Below, piece by piece: positions 41,116 to 50,266 of a stretch of 64,000 nucleotides of DNA. This DNA comes from Bradyrhizobium sp. KBS0727 (GTDB taxonomy: Bacteria > Pseudomonadota > Alphaproteobacteria > Rhizobiales > Xanthobacteraceae). The DNA is taken from the NCBI RefSeq assembly GCF_005937885.2, contig NZ_CP042176.1, positions 4,521,501-4,585,500 on the forward strand, read 5' to 3'. A program made the translations under genes and the position numbers. How positions within the stretch are numbered: position 1 is the stretch's first letter; every line of letters starts with the position of its first letter. The notes beneath the pieces are model-generated. The model had not been told where the DNA came from, made no database searches, and worked only from the letters and a program-made list of their open reading frames with translations.

Positions 41116-42057
41116 ATGTTCGGATATCTGCTTCGCCGCATCCTCGCCACCATCCCCGTGATGGGCGTCGTTGCGCTGTTCGTGTTCCTGTTGCTGCGGC
41201 TGACGCCGGGCGATCCCGCCGCGATCCTGGCCGGCGACAATGCCACGCCGGAAAAACTCGAACAGATCCGCACCTCGCTCGGCCTCACCGAGCCGCTGTA
41301 CACCCAGTTCTTCACCTGGATCGGCCGGCTGCTGCACGGCGATCTCGGCGTCTCCCTGATCTCGAACGTGCCGGTGCTGAAGATGATCAGCCAGCGCGTC
41401 GAGCCGTCGATCTCGGTGGCGCTGTGCACCATCATCCTCTCCATCCTGGTCGCGGTCCCGCTCGGGGTGATCGCGGCATGGAAGCACGGCACCTGGATCG
41501 ACCGTTTCGTGATGGGCCTCTCCGTCGTTGGCTTCTCGGTCCCCGTGTTCGTGATCGGCTATGTCCTGATCCAGATTTTTGCGATCGACCTGCGCTGGGT
41601 GCCGGTGCAGGGCTTCAAGAGCATTTTTGCCGGCTTCGGCCCGTTCTTCGAGCGCATCATCCTGCCGACCTGCACGCTGTCCTTTATCTATGTCGCGCTG
41701 ATCGCGCGGATGACGCGGGCAGCAATGCTGGACGTGCTCGGCGAGGACTACGTCCGCACCGCGCGCGCCAAGGGCATCTCCGAGACCGGCGTGCTGCTGC
41801 ACCACGCGCTGCGCAACGCCGCGGTCCCCGTCATCACCGTGATCGGCACTGGATTCGCGCTGCTGATTTCCGGCGTCGTCGTTACCGAGAGCGTGTTCAA
41901 CCTGCCCGGCATCGGCCGCCTCACCGTCGATGCGGTGCTGGCGCGCGACTATCCGGTGATCCAGGCGATGATCCTTTTGACGTCGGGCATCTATGTCGCC
42001 GTCAATCTCCTGATCGACGTCGCCTATACCCTTCTTGATCCCAGAATTCGTTATTGA
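41116..42057 (+). CDS. Dipeptide-type ABC transporter permease (DppB-like)
   Basis: A 313-residue inner-membrane permease with about six membrane segments. The first is ILATIPVMGVVALFVFLLLRL, with LTPGDPAAILAGDNATPE in the first periplasmic loop, typical of DppB/OppB. The ATPase-contacting EAA-like loop is LIARMTRAAMLDVLGEDYVRTARAKGISE (about 195-223). It pairs with the following DppC-like permease, with 12 bases between them, and would import a peptide or related solute delivered by the binding protein encoded on the other strand. Confidence 0.95.
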   Translation: MFGYLLRRILATIPVMGVVALFVFLLLRLTPGDPAAILAGDNATPEKLEQIRTSLGLTEPLYTQFFTWIGRLLHGDLGVSLISNVPVLKMISQRVEPSISVALCTIILSILVAVPLGVIAAWKHGTWIDRFVMGLSVVGFSVPVFVIGYVLIQIFAIDLRWVPVQGFKSIFAGFGPFFERIILPTCTLSFIYVALIARMTRAAMLDVLGEDYVRTARAKGISETGVLLHHALRNAAVPVITVIGTGFALLISGVVVTESVFNLPGIGRLTVDAVLARDYPVIQAMILLTSGIYVAVNLLIDVAYTLLDPRIRY

Positions 42058-42069
42058 GGCTCGGTACTG

Positions 42070-42960
42070 ATGGCCATCGAAACCCTCCCCGAACCGTCGA
42101 TACCGGTCACCACGCCGCTCCGGCCAAGACTTGGATTCCTGACGTCGACGCCGATCATCGCGGTCGCGACCGTGCTGCTGGGGCTGATCGTCTTAATGGC
42201 CATCCTGGCGCCGCTGCTCGCCCCGCACGATCCGCTGTTGCTGGCGCCGGCGCAGCGGCTGAAGCCATCGACTGCCCTGCACTGGCTCGGCACTGACGGC
42301 TACGGCCGCGACGTGCTGTCGCGCATCATCTATGGCGGACGGATTTCCCTTGTTATCGGCATCGGCGCCGCGATCTTCTCGATCGGCATCGGGCTTGTGA
42401 TCGGCCTCGTCTCCGGCTTCTTCAAATGGGTCGACGCCGTGATGATGCGGGTGATGGACGGGCTGATGGCGATCCCGAGCATCCTGCTCGCGATTGCCGT
42501 GGTGTCGCTGTCCGGCGCCAGCCTGATGACGGTGCTGATCGCGATCACGATTCCGGAAATTCCGCGCGTGGCGCGTCTGGTGCGCTCGGTGGTGCTGTCG
42601 GCGCGCGAGGAGCCCTATGTCGAGGCCGCGATCTCGGTCGGCTCCAGCCTGCCCAAGATCATGTGGCGGCACCTGATGCCGAATACGATCGCGCCGCTGA
42701 TCGTGCAAGGCACCTACGTCTGCGCGTCCGCCATCCTCACCGAGGCGATCCTGTCGTTCCTCGGCGCCGGCATCAATCCGGAGACGCCGACCTGGGGCAA
42801 CATCATGGCCGAGGGGCGCGCCTACTTCCAGATCAAGCCGTCGCTGATCTTCTGGCCCGGCCTGCTGCTGTCGATCGCGATTTTGAGCATCAACCTGATC
42901 GGCGACGCTGCCCGCGACGCGCTCGATCCGAAGATGAAGCAGCGGGAGGGCGCGAAGTGA
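42070..42960 (+). CDS. Dipeptide-type ABC transporter permease (DppC-like)
   Basis: A 296-residue partner permease of the DppC/OppC type. An N-terminal hydrophilic stretch precedes the first membrane segment (IIAVATVLLGLIVLMAILAPLL). The loop after it contains HWLGTDGYGRDVLSRIIYGGRISL, a family hallmark. The EAA-like loop is RSVVLSAREEPYVEAAISVGSSLPKIMWRHLMPN. About six membrane segments are present. It follows the DppB-like gene closely and precedes the ATPase gene after a repeat-containing spacer. Confidence 0.95.
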   Translation: MAIETLPEPSIPVTTPLRPRLGFLTSTPIIAVATVLLGLIVLMAILAPLLAPHDPLLLAPAQRLKPSTALHWLGTDGYGRDVLSRIIYGGRISLVIGIGAAIFSIGIGLVIGLVSGFFKWVDAVMMRVMDGLMAIPSILLAIAVVSLSGASLMTVLIAITIPEIPRVARLVRSVVLSAREEPYVEAAISVGSSLPKIMWRHLMPNTIAPLIVQGTYVCASAILTEAILSFLGAGINPETPTWGNIMAEGRAYFQIKPSLIFWPGLLLSIAILSINLIGDAARDALDPKMKQREGAK

Positions 42961-42970
42961 CGAGGATGCA

Positions 42971-43069
42971 GTCATTCCGGGGCGCACGAAGTGCGAACTA
43001 CGATGTGCAATTGCACATCGGAGAATCTCGAGATTCCGGGTTCGCGTCTTCAACGCGCCCCGGAATGAC
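42971..43069. repeat. Dispersed palindromic repeat (cattccgggg type), copy 3
   Basis: The copy between the permease and ATPase genes carries an insertion relative to copies 1 and 2 (cgatgtgcaattgcacatcg, itself palindromic). A partial extra unit (cccggaatgacggtgg) follows at 43096-43128. Confidence 0.75.
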
Positions 43070-43138
43070 AAACGATAGATTTCGGCGCTGTCCGCCCCGG
43101 AATGACGGTGGCCGGAATGACGGTGGGGAAAGCCTGAT

Positions 43139-44785
43139 ATGACCAACGTCGTTCTCGACATCGACAACCTCATCGTCGGCCTCGGCAGAGATCCGGCCGC
43201 CAAGCGCATCATCGACGGCATCTCGCTGCAGGTTCACCAAGGCGAGACGCTGTGCGTGGTCGGCGAAAGCGGATCGGGCAAATCGGTGACGTCACTGACG
43301 GTGATGGGGCTGTTGCAGAAAGGCGCGCTGGTGCCGTCCGCCGGCAGCGTCAAGCTGGTCGGCGAGGAACTTTTGAACGCCAGCGACCGCCGCCTGCGTC
43401 AGCTACGCGCCACCACCATGGCGATGATTTTTCAGGAGCCGATGACGGCGCTGAACCCAGTGGTGCCGGTCGGCCGCCAGATCGACGAAGTGCTGCGCGT
43501 CCATACCGACCTCGACGCCCGGGCGCGGCGCGCGAAGATCCTGGCGATGATGGAACAGGTGCGGCTGCCCGAGGTCGAGCGCATCTTCGCTTCCTATCCG
43601 CACCGGCTCTCCGGCGGCCAGCGCCAGCGCATCATGATCGCGATGGCGCTGGTGCTCGAACCCAAACTCCTGATCGCGGATGAGCCGACCACGGCGCTCG
43701 ACGTCACCACGCAAAAGCAAATCCTGACCCTGATCCGCGACCTGCAGCGCGATCACGGCACCGCGGTGCTGTTCATCACCCACGACATGGGCGTGGTCGC
43801 CGAAATCGCCGACCGCGTCGCGGTCATGCGCAACGGCCGGCTGGTCGAAACCGGCGCGCTCGACACCATCCTGCGCCAGCCCACCATGGAATACACCCGC
43901 AACCTGCTGTCGGCCGTGCCGAGCCTGGTGCCGCGGGCGCCGCGCGCGGAGACCGAAGAACCCATCGTGCTGGAGGCCAACGATCTCGGCAAGGTCTATC
44001 GCGAACGTTCCTTCTTCGGCAAAGCCCGCGAAGTCGCCGCCGCCAAGGACGTGACGCTGACCCTGCGCAAGGGCCGCACGCTGGGCATCGTCGGCGAAAG
44101 CGGCTCCGGCAAGTCGACGGTGGCGCGCTGCATCGTGCGCCTGATCGACCCCACTTCCGGCGGCGTGCGCCTGGCGGGGCGCGAAATCTCCGACCTGTCG
44201 CGCCGGCTGCTGCAGCCGCACCGCAAGCGCATCCAGATCATCTTCCAGGATCCGTACCGGTCGCTCAATCCGCGCGTCACCGTCGGCGAAAGCATCGCGG
44301 AAGGTCCGATCAATTACGGCATGCCGCGCAGCGAGGCGCTGGCGAAGGCGCGCGAACTGCTCGAACTGGTCGACCTGCCACCCGACGCGATCTCGCGCTA
44401 TCCGCACCAATTCTCCGGCGGCCAGCGCCAGCGCATCGCGATCGCGCGCGCGCTCGCCCTCGACCCCGACGTGCTGGTCGCGGACGAAGCGGTCTCGGCG
44501 CTTGATGTTTCGGTGCAGGCGCAGGTGCTGGAACTGCTCGATGAAATCCAGAGCCGGCTCGGCATCGCGCTGCTCTTCATCACCCACGACCTTCGCGTCG
44601 CCGCGCAAATCTGCGACGACGTTGCCGTGATGCAGCATGGCCGGGTTGTGGAACAGGGACCAGCCGCGCAGGTGCTGACCAACCCGCAGCAGGCCTATAC
44701 CCGCGCGCTGCTCGAAGCCGCCCCCGGCCGCGGCTGGGATTTCGCCAATTTCCGGCCGGTTTCGGCCGGTATTGCCGCGGAGTGA
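43139..44785 (+). CDS. Fused dipeptide ABC transporter ATPase (DppD-DppF type)
   Basis: A 548-residue protein with two complete ABC ATPase domains. The first has Walker A GESGSGKS (about 41), signature LSGGQRQR (about 158) and Walker B LLIADEPTTALD. The second has GESGSGKST (about 319), FSGGQRQR (about 427) and VLVADEAVSALD, the DppF-like form. The oligopeptide C-terminal signature follows each (LLSAVPSLVPR and LLEAAPGRGWD). It energises the permease pair encoded just before it, so the four parts of a transporter are in this locus. Confidence 0.95.
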   Translation: MTNVVLDIDNLIVGLGRDPAAKRIIDGISLQVHQGETLCVVGESGSGKSVTSLTVMGLLQKGALVPSAGSVKLVGEELLNASDRRLRQLRATTMAMIFQEPMTALNPVVPVGRQIDEVLRVHTDLDARARRAKILAMMEQVRLPEVERIFASYPHRLSGGQRQRIMIAMALVLEPKLLIADEPTTALDVTTQKQILTLIRDLQRDHGTAVLFITHDMGVVAEIADRVAVMRNGRLVETGALDTILRQPTMEYTRNLLSAVPSLVPRAPRAETEEPIVLEANDLGKVYRERSFFGKAREVAAAKDVTLTLRKGRTLGIVGESGSGKSTVARCIVRLIDPTSGGVRLAGREISDLSRRLLQPHRKRIQIIFQDPYRSLNPRVTVGESIAEGPINYGMPRSEALAKARELLELVDLPPDAISRYPHQFSGGQRQRIAIARALALDPDVLVADEAVSALDVSVQAQVLELLDEIQSRLGIALLFITHDLRVAAQICDDVAVMQHGRVVEQGPAAQVLTNPQQAYTRALLEAAPGRGWDFANFRPVSAGIAAE

Positions 44786-44797
44786 CGCTCTCTCGCC

Positions 44798-44950
44798 GTC
44801 ATTGCGAGGAGCGCAAGCGACGAAGCAATCCATCCATCCGTTCTGCCGCAATATGGATTGCTTCGCTTCGCTCGCAATGACGGTATTGGTGACGGCGTAA
44901 GCCCCATGCAAATCTGGATTGCTTCGTCGCTTGCGCTCCTTGCAATGACG
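44798..44950. repeat. Dispersed repeat (cattgcgaggagcg type), copy 1
   Basis: gtcattgcgaggagcgcaag...cgaagcaatccat is mirrored by atggattgcttcg...ctcgcaatgac (44798-44881), and a second half-unit (ctggattgcttcgtcgcttg) ends at 44950. A related copy lies at 53867-53976. Confidence 0.75.
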
Positions 44951-44988
44951 AGTCTAACGTCGCGCCGGAATTTCAATCGAGACACCTG

Positions 44989-46521
44989 ATGACCCGTATC
45001 GCCGTCGGCGGCTTCCTGCACGAGACCAATACCTTCGCGCCGACAAAGGCGACCTATGCCGATTTCGTGCATGGCGGCGGCTGGCCGGCGATGGCGCACG
45101 GCGCCGACGTCCTTAAAGTGATGCGCAAGATCAATGTCGGCCTCGCCGGCTTTGTCGAAGCCGCGGAGGTCAATGGCTGGGACTTGGTGCCGACGATCTC
45201 CTGCGGCGCCAGTCCCTCGGCCCATGTCACCGAGGATGCGTTCGAGCGCATCGTCAAGGAGATGGTCGACGGCATCGCCAATGCCGGCGCGCTGGATGCG
45301 GTTTATCTCGACCTGCATGGCGCGATGGTAACCGAGCATTTCGACGACGGCGAAGGCGAAATCCTGCGGCGCGTGCGCCAGGTAATCGGCCCGGAGCTGC
45401 CACTGGTCGTCAGTCTCGACCTGCACGCCAATGTGACGCCCGAAATGGTCGAACATGCCGACGCGCTGATCGCCTATCGCACCTACCCCCATGTCGACAT
45501 GGCCGACACCGGCCGGGCCGCCGCAAATCATCTCGCGCTGATGCTGAAGACCAGGACGCGCTTCGCCAAGGCGTTCCGTCAACTGCCGTTCCTGATTCCG
45601 ATCAGTTGGCAGTGCACCAACGACCAGCCGACCAAAGGGATCTATCAGCAGCTCGCCGATCTTGAGAACGAGGCCGTGCCGACGCTGTCGTTCGCGCCGG
45701 GCTTCCCGGCGGCGGACTTCAGGGATTGCGGGCCGAGCGTGTTCGCCTACGGCAAGACCCAGGCCGATGCCGATGCCGCAGCGGACAAGGTCGTCGCACT
45801 GATCGAAGGCCATGAGGACGATTTCGACGGCCGGATATTCTCGCCCGATGACGGCGTGCGTCACGCCATGGAACTGGCGAAGACGGCATCGAGGCCGATC
45901 ATCATCGCCGACACCCAGGACAATCCCGGCGCCGGCGGCGATTCCGACACGACAGGCATGTTGCGCGCGCTGGTCCGCAACAACGCCACCCGCGCCGCCA
46001 CCGGCGTGATCTACGATCCGCAATCGGCCAAGGCCGCGCATGCGGCCGGGGTCGGCGCGTCAGTCACGCTCGCGCTCGGCGGCAAGTCCGGCATTCCCGG
46101 CGACGCGCCGTTCCAAGAAACGTTCATCGTCGAAAAGCTGTCGGACGGAAAATTCGTGGCGCCCGGCCCCTATTATGGCGGCCGCGACATGGACATGGGC
46201 CCCTCGGCAGCGTTGCGCATCGGCGATGTCCGGGTAGTCGTGAGTTCGCACAAGGCGCAGCTCGCGGATCAGTCGATGTATCGTTATGTTGGCATCGAGC
46301 CGACCGAGCAGGCGATCCTTGTCAACAAGAGTTCGGTGCACTTCCGCGCCGATTTTGAGCCGATCGCCGAAAAGCTGCTGATTTGCGCCGCCCCCGGCGC
46401 GATGCCGGCGGATACCGCAACGCTACCCTGGACCCGGCTGCGTCCGGGCATCCGCATCAAGCCGAACGGCCCTGCCTTCACGCCGCCGGCCAAAGCACGT
46501 TCAACTTCCATCACGGGATAA
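44989..46521 (+). CDS. M81 family metallopeptidase (MlrC-like)
   Basis: A 510-residue protein of the M81/DUF1485 family, named after MlrC, which finishes hydrolysis of the linear microcystin peptide. The N-terminal domain has GGFLHETNTFAPTKA, PTISCGASPSAHVTEDAFE, SLDLHANVTPEMVEHAD and RTYPHVDMADTGRAA, with the His/Asp metal ligands in HETNTF, DLHAN and PHVDM. The C-terminal domain follows IIADTQDNPGAGGDSDTTGMLRALV. Here it probably hydrolyses peptides or amides brought in by the adjacent transporter. It is followed five bases later by the M20D gene. Confidence 0.93.
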   Translation: MTRIAVGGFLHETNTFAPTKATYADFVHGGGWPAMAHGADVLKVMRKINVGLAGFVEAAEVNGWDLVPTISCGASPSAHVTEDAFERIVKEMVDGIANAGALDAVYLDLHGAMVTEHFDDGEGEILRRVRQVIGPELPLVVSLDLHANVTPEMVEHADALIAYRTYPHVDMADTGRAAANHLALMLKTRTRFAKAFRQLPFLIPISWQCTNDQPTKGIYQQLADLENEAVPTLSFAPGFPAADFRDCGPSVFAYGKTQADADAAADKVVALIEGHEDDFDGRIFSPDDGVRHAMELAKTASRPIIIADTQDNPGAGGDSDTTGMLRALVRNNATRAATGVIYDPQSAKAAHAAGVGASVTLALGGKSGIPGDAPFQETFIVEKLSDGKFVAPGPYYGGRDMDMGPSAALRIGDVRVVVSSHKAQLADQSMYRYVGIEPTEQAILVNKSSVHFRADFEPIAEKLLICAAPGAMPADTATLPWTRLRPGIRIKPNGPAFTPPAKARSTSITG

Positions 46522-46526
46522 CAACC

Positions 46527-47699
46527 ATGCCCACCATCGAACGCATCGACGGCTATGCCGAGGAACTCACCGCGATCCGCCGCGACCTGCACGCCCATCC
46601 CGAGATCGGCTTCGAAGAGGTGCGCACCTCGGGCATCGTCGCCGACAAGCTGACGCAATGGGGCATCGAGGTGCATCGCGGGCTCGGCGGCACCGGCGTG
46701 ATCGGCGTGCTCAAGGGCAAGGGCACCGGCACCAAGCGGATCGGGCTGCGCGCCGACATGGACGCGCTGCCGATGGAAGAGAACACCAACCTGAAATGGC
46801 GCTCGACCATTCCCGGCCGCTTCCACGGCTGCGGCCATGACGGCCACACCACCATGCTGCTCGGCACCGCGCGTTATCTGGCCGAGACCAGGAATTTCGA
46901 CGGTACCGTGCACTTCATCTTCCAGCCTGCCGAAGAAGGCCTCGGCGGCGCGCGCGCCATGATCAAGGACGGCCTGTTCCAGAAGTTTCCCTGCGACGAG
47001 GTCTACGGCCTGCACAATGCGCCGGACCTCGATCATGGCGAGATCGCGATCCTGCCGGGACCGGCGATGGCGGGCGCGGATTTCTTCGACATCGTCATCC
47101 AGGGCTATGGCGCCCACGGCGCGATGCCGGAGCGCTCCAAGGACGCGGTGGTGATCGCAACGACGTTGGCGCAGGCGCTGCAGACCATCGTCAGCCGCAA
47201 CGTCGATCCGTTGAAGGCCGCGGTGCTCTCGATCACCCAGATCCATGCCGGCTCCGCCTATAACGTGATCCCCGGCGACGCCAGGCTCTGCGGCACCGTG
47301 CGCGCGTTCGACGACGGCGTGCGCGCGCTGATCCGCGAGCGCATGCGCGCGATCTGCGCCGGCATCGCCGCGACCTTCCAGTGCGAGATCACGGCCGACA
47401 TCCGTGACACCTTCAGCGTGCTGGTCAACGAGGTTGAGCAGTCCAATGTGGTCGAGCAAGTAGCGAAGACCGTGGTCGATCCGTCCAAGGTCATCACCCG
47501 CTCGCAGCCGAAGATGGGCAGCGAGGATTTCGCCGATATGATGCAGGCGGTGCCCGGCGCCTATTTCTGGGTCGGCCACGAGGGCTCGGTGCCCGTGCAC
47601 AATCCCGGCTACGTCCTCGATGACAAGATCCTGCCCATCGGCGCCAGCATGTTTGCGCGCATCATCGAAACCCGCCTGCCGGTAGGTTCCCATGCATAA
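46527..47699 (+). CDS. M20D amidohydrolase (hippurate hydrolase-like)
   Basis: A 390-residue metallo-aminoacylase of the M20D (hippurate/IAA-amino acid hydrolase) type. The motifs are LRADMDALPMEE (about 75), CGHDGHTTMLLG (about 100), FQPAEEGLGGAR (about 133) and the late GSEDFADMMQ. The MHAGSAYN-like ITQIHAGSAYNVIP phrase is family-specific. It would release an amino acid from an N-acyl conjugate in the cytoplasm. I use the ATG at 46527, five bases after the M81 gene. Its end overlaps the amidase start by eight bases, so the genes are one operon. Confidence 0.93.
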   Translation: MPTIERIDGYAEELTAIRRDLHAHPEIGFEEVRTSGIVADKLTQWGIEVHRGLGGTGVIGVLKGKGTGTKRIGLRADMDALPMEENTNLKWRSTIPGRFHGCGHDGHTTMLLGTARYLAETRNFDGTVHFIFQPAEEGLGGARAMIKDGLFQKFPCDEVYGLHNAPDLDHGEIAILPGPAMAGADFFDIVIQGYGAHGAMPERSKDAVVIATTLAQALQTIVSRNVDPLKAAVLSITQIHAGSAYNVIPGDARLCGTVRAFDDGVRALIRERMRAICAGIAATFQCEITADIRDTFSVLVNEVEQSNVVEQVAKTVVDPSKVITRSQPKMGSEDFADMMQAVPGAYFWVGHEGSVPVHNPGYVLDDKILPIGASMFARIIETRLPVGSHA

Positions 47700-49113
47700 A
47701 CCGACGCCTGAGGAAGCGGTCACGTCGCTGCATGACCTCAGCGCCGTCGACCTGATTGCCGGCTATCGCGCCAAGCAATTCTCGCCCTCCGAAGTGCTGG
47801 AAGAAGTGCTGGCGCATGTCGCGGTGTGGGAACCGCACATCCATGCGCTCTATCTGTTCGATCCCGAAGGCGCCCGCGCCACGGCCAGGGCGTCGACCGA
47901 ACGCTGGAACAAGGGCGAGCCAATGGGCACGCTCGACGGCGTACCGGTCACGATCAAGGACAACATCGCCACCAAAGACCAGCCGGTGCCGCTCGGCGCC
48001 GCCAGCGTGACGCTGACGCCCGCACCGAAGGATGCGCCGCCCGCCGCGCGGTTGCGCGAGGCCGGCGCCGTCATCTTCTCCAAGACCACGATGCCGGATT
48101 ACGGCATGCTGTCTTCGGGACTCTCGAGTTTCCATCCCCTCACCCGCAACCCCTGGGACGTCAGCAAGAATCCCGGCGGCTCGTCGGCCGGCGCGGGCGC
48201 GGCCGGTGCTGCCGGTTACGGTCCGCTGCATCTCGGTACCGACATCGGCGGCTCGGTACGGCTGCCGGCGTGCTGGAACGGTCTGTTCGCGCTGAAGCCA
48301 AGCCTCGGTCGCGTTCCCGTCGATCCGCCCTATGTCGGCCGCGTCGCCGGGCCGATGACCCGCATCGTCGACGATGCCGCGCTGATGATGAGCGTATTGT
48401 CGCGGCCCGACCGGCGCGACGGCATGAGCCTGCCGGCGCACGAGATCAACTGGAAGGCGCTGGACAAATCGCCGCGCAAGCTGCGCATCGGGTTGATGCT
48501 CGATGCCGGTACCGGCCAGGCGCTGGAGAAAGAGGTCCGCGACGTCGCGGTCAAGGCCGCGAAGGCGTTTGAATCCGCCGGCGCCGTCCTCACCGAAGTC
48601 GACGGCATCCTGACCCGCGAAATGCTCGACGGGCTCGACCATTTCTGGCGTGCCCGGATGTGGTCGGATCTCTCACTGCTGCCGCCCGAGCAGCGCGCCA
48701 AGGCGCTGCCCTACATCTACCAATGGGCCGAGACCGGCGCGAAACTCAGCGGCGTCGACGTCGTCAGGGGTTTTAACGCCACCATGGCGATCCGCGCCGC
48801 CGCGGCAAAACTGTTCTGCGAGGTCGATTACGTGATCTCGCCGGTGTCGCCGGTGGTGAATTTTCCGGCCGAATTCGCCGCACCGCTCAACGATCCGCTC
48901 AGGCCGTTCGAACACATCGCCTACACCGTGCCGTGGAACATGTCGGAAAATCCCGCCGCCTCGATCAACGGCGGCTACGACAAGAAGGGTTTCCCGATCG
49001 GCGTGCAGATCGTCGGAAAACGCTTCGACGATCTCGGCGTGCTCGGCATGGCCAAGGCGTTCGAGGGCCTGCGCGGCCCGCAGAAGCCGTGGCCGAACCC
49101 GCCGAAGAAATGA
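47692..49113 (+). CDS. Amidase-signature family amidase
   Basis: A 473-residue amidase-signature enzyme. The Ser-cisSer-Lys triad is visible as the Lys in VPVTIKDNIATKD (about 88) and the serines in GGSSAGAGAAGAAG (about 163) and GTDIGGSVRLPA (about 187). Such enzymes hydrolyse amides in the cytoplasm. It overlaps the M20D gene by eight bases (ATG inside its last codons), which ties it to the same peptide/amide-degradation operon. The substrate is unknown. Confidence 0.94.
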   Translation: MHKPTPEEAVTSLHDLSAVDLIAGYRAKQFSPSEVLEEVLAHVAVWEPHIHALYLFDPEGARATARASTERWNKGEPMGTLDGVPVTIKDNIATKDQPVPLGAASVTLTPAPKDAPPAARLREAGAVIFSKTTMPDYGMLSSGLSSFHPLTRNPWDVSKNPGGSSAGAGAAGAAGYGPLHLGTDIGGSVRLPACWNGLFALKPSLGRVPVDPPYVGRVAGPMTRIVDDAALMMSVLSRPDRRDGMSLPAHEINWKALDKSPRKLRIGLMLDAGTGQALEKEVRDVAVKAAKAFESAGAVLTEVDGILTREMLDGLDHFWRARMWSDLSLLPPEQRAKALPYIYQWAETGAKLSGVDVVRGFNATMAIRAAAAKLFCEVDYVISPVSPVVNFPAEFAAPLNDPLRPFEHIAYTVPWNMSENPAASINGGYDKKGFPIGVQIVGKRFDDLGVLGMAKAFEGLRGPQKPWPNPPKK

Positions 49114-49129
49114 CGGTGTAGCCCTCTCC

Positions 49130-49214
49130 GTCATGGCCGGGCTTGTCCCGGCCATCCACGTTCTTACTGTGACGCGGAAAGGACGTGGATGCCCGGGACA
49201 AGCCCGGGCATGAC
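49130..49214. repeat. Dispersed repeat (catggccgggcttgtcccgg type), copy 1
   Basis: gtcatggccgggcttgtcc is mirrored by ggacaagcccgggcatgac. A second, partly decayed copy lies at 58672-58777. Confidence 0.8.
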
Positions 49215-49266
49215 GATGTATGAAACCCGACGACGCAAGAAACGAACAACGGTAGAGGAACACCCA

Positions 49267-50157
49267 ATGGCGTATGAGACGATCAAGTACGAGGTCGAGG
49301 ATCAGATTCTCACCATCACGCTGAACCGGCCCGACAAGCTCAACGCCTTCAACGGCACCATGCAGCAGGAACTGATCGACGCGTTCGACGCCGCCGACAA
49401 GGACGACAACGTCCGCGCCATCATCGTGACCGGCGCGGGACGCGGCTTCTGCGCCGGCGCCGACCTCTCCTCCGGCGCCAACACGTTTGACCGCGACGCC
49501 CGCCGCGGGCCGGTGAAGCGGCTCGCCGATGGCAGCGTCGACTACAGCGATCCGCAGGTCCGCGACGGCGGCGGCCAGGTGACGCTGCGCATCTTCAAGT
49601 GCCTGAAGCCTGTGATCGCGGCGGTGAACGGCCCGGCGGTCGGCATCGGCGTCACCATGCAGCTGGCGATGGATATCCGCATTGCGTCCGAGGCCGCGCG
49701 CTTCGGCTTCGTGTTCTCGCAGCGCGGTATCGTGCCGGAAGCCGCCTCCTCCTGGTTCCTGCCGCGCATCGTCGGCATCTCGCAGGCGCTGGAATGGTGC
49801 TATTCGGGCCGCGTGTTCCCGGCGCAGGAAGCGCTGGCCGGCCGCCTCGTCAGTAAGGTGGTGCCGCCGGACGACCTGCTGCCGACCGCGCGCGCGATGG
49901 CCAAGGAATTCGCGGCCAAGACCGCGCCGGTGTCGGTCGCGCTGATCCGGCAGATGATGTGGCGCATGATGGGCGCCGACGATCCGATGGAAGCCCACAA
50001 GGTCGACAGCCGCGGCATCTACGCCCGCGGACGTTCGGGAGATGTCAAGGAAGGCGTGGTCTCGTTCCTGGAAAAGCGCCCGGCGCAGTTCAAAGACAAG
50101 GTTTCGGCTGACATGCCCGACTATTTCCCGTGGTGGGACGAGCGCGGGTATAAATAG
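49267..50157 (+). CDS. Crotonase-family enoyl-CoA hydratase
   Basis: A 296-residue crotonase. The first oxyanion block is GAGRGFCAGADLSSGA (about 59-74). The second is NGPAVGIGVTMQLAMDIRIASEAARFGFVF (about 118-147), followed by RGIVPEAASSWFLPRIVG with the catalytic Glu (about 152). A Glu in that position is the hydratase pattern. The family acts on acyl-CoA in fatty or aromatic acid breakdown; the acyl chain is not known. The start at 49267 is chosen because a GAGGAACACCCA site precedes it, while the 26 upstream codons fall in the dispersed repeat. Confidence 0.92.
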   Translation: MAYETIKYEVEDQILTITLNRPDKLNAFNGTMQQELIDAFDAADKDDNVRAIIVTGAGRGFCAGADLSSGANTFDRDARRGPVKRLADGSVDYSDPQVRDGGGQVTLRIFKCLKPVIAAVNGPAVGIGVTMQLAMDIRIASEAARFGFVFSQRGIVPEAASSWFLPRIVGISQALEWCYSGRVFPAQEALAGRLVSKVVPPDDLLPTARAMAKEFAAKTAPVSVALIRQMMWRMMGADDPMEAHKVDSRGIYARGRSGDVKEGVVSFLEKRPAQFKDKVSADMPDYFPWWDERGYK

Positions 50158-50180
50158 CGAGGCCGGCCACAGGCATATCT

Positions 50181-50262
50181 GTCATCACCCGCGAAAGCGG
50201 GTGATCCAGTAAACACCGGCGCCTCGATCACGATGAATGCCTCCGCCTTCGCGGGGCATGAC
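50181..50262. repeat. Palindromic intergenic repeat (catcacccgcgaaagcgg type)
   Basis: gtcatcacccgcgaaagcgggtgatccag carries a perfect hairpin (ATCACCCGC/GCGGGTGAT), and the segment closes with cttcgcggggcatgacggg. It lies between two convergent genes and could terminate both. Confidence 0.65.
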
Positions 50263-50266
50263 GGGT

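Noticed and set aside
43403..47723. Long minus-strand frames across the ABC ATPase, M81 and M20D genes
   Set aside because: All are Arg/His/Gly-rich antisense shadows of genes with complete motifs.
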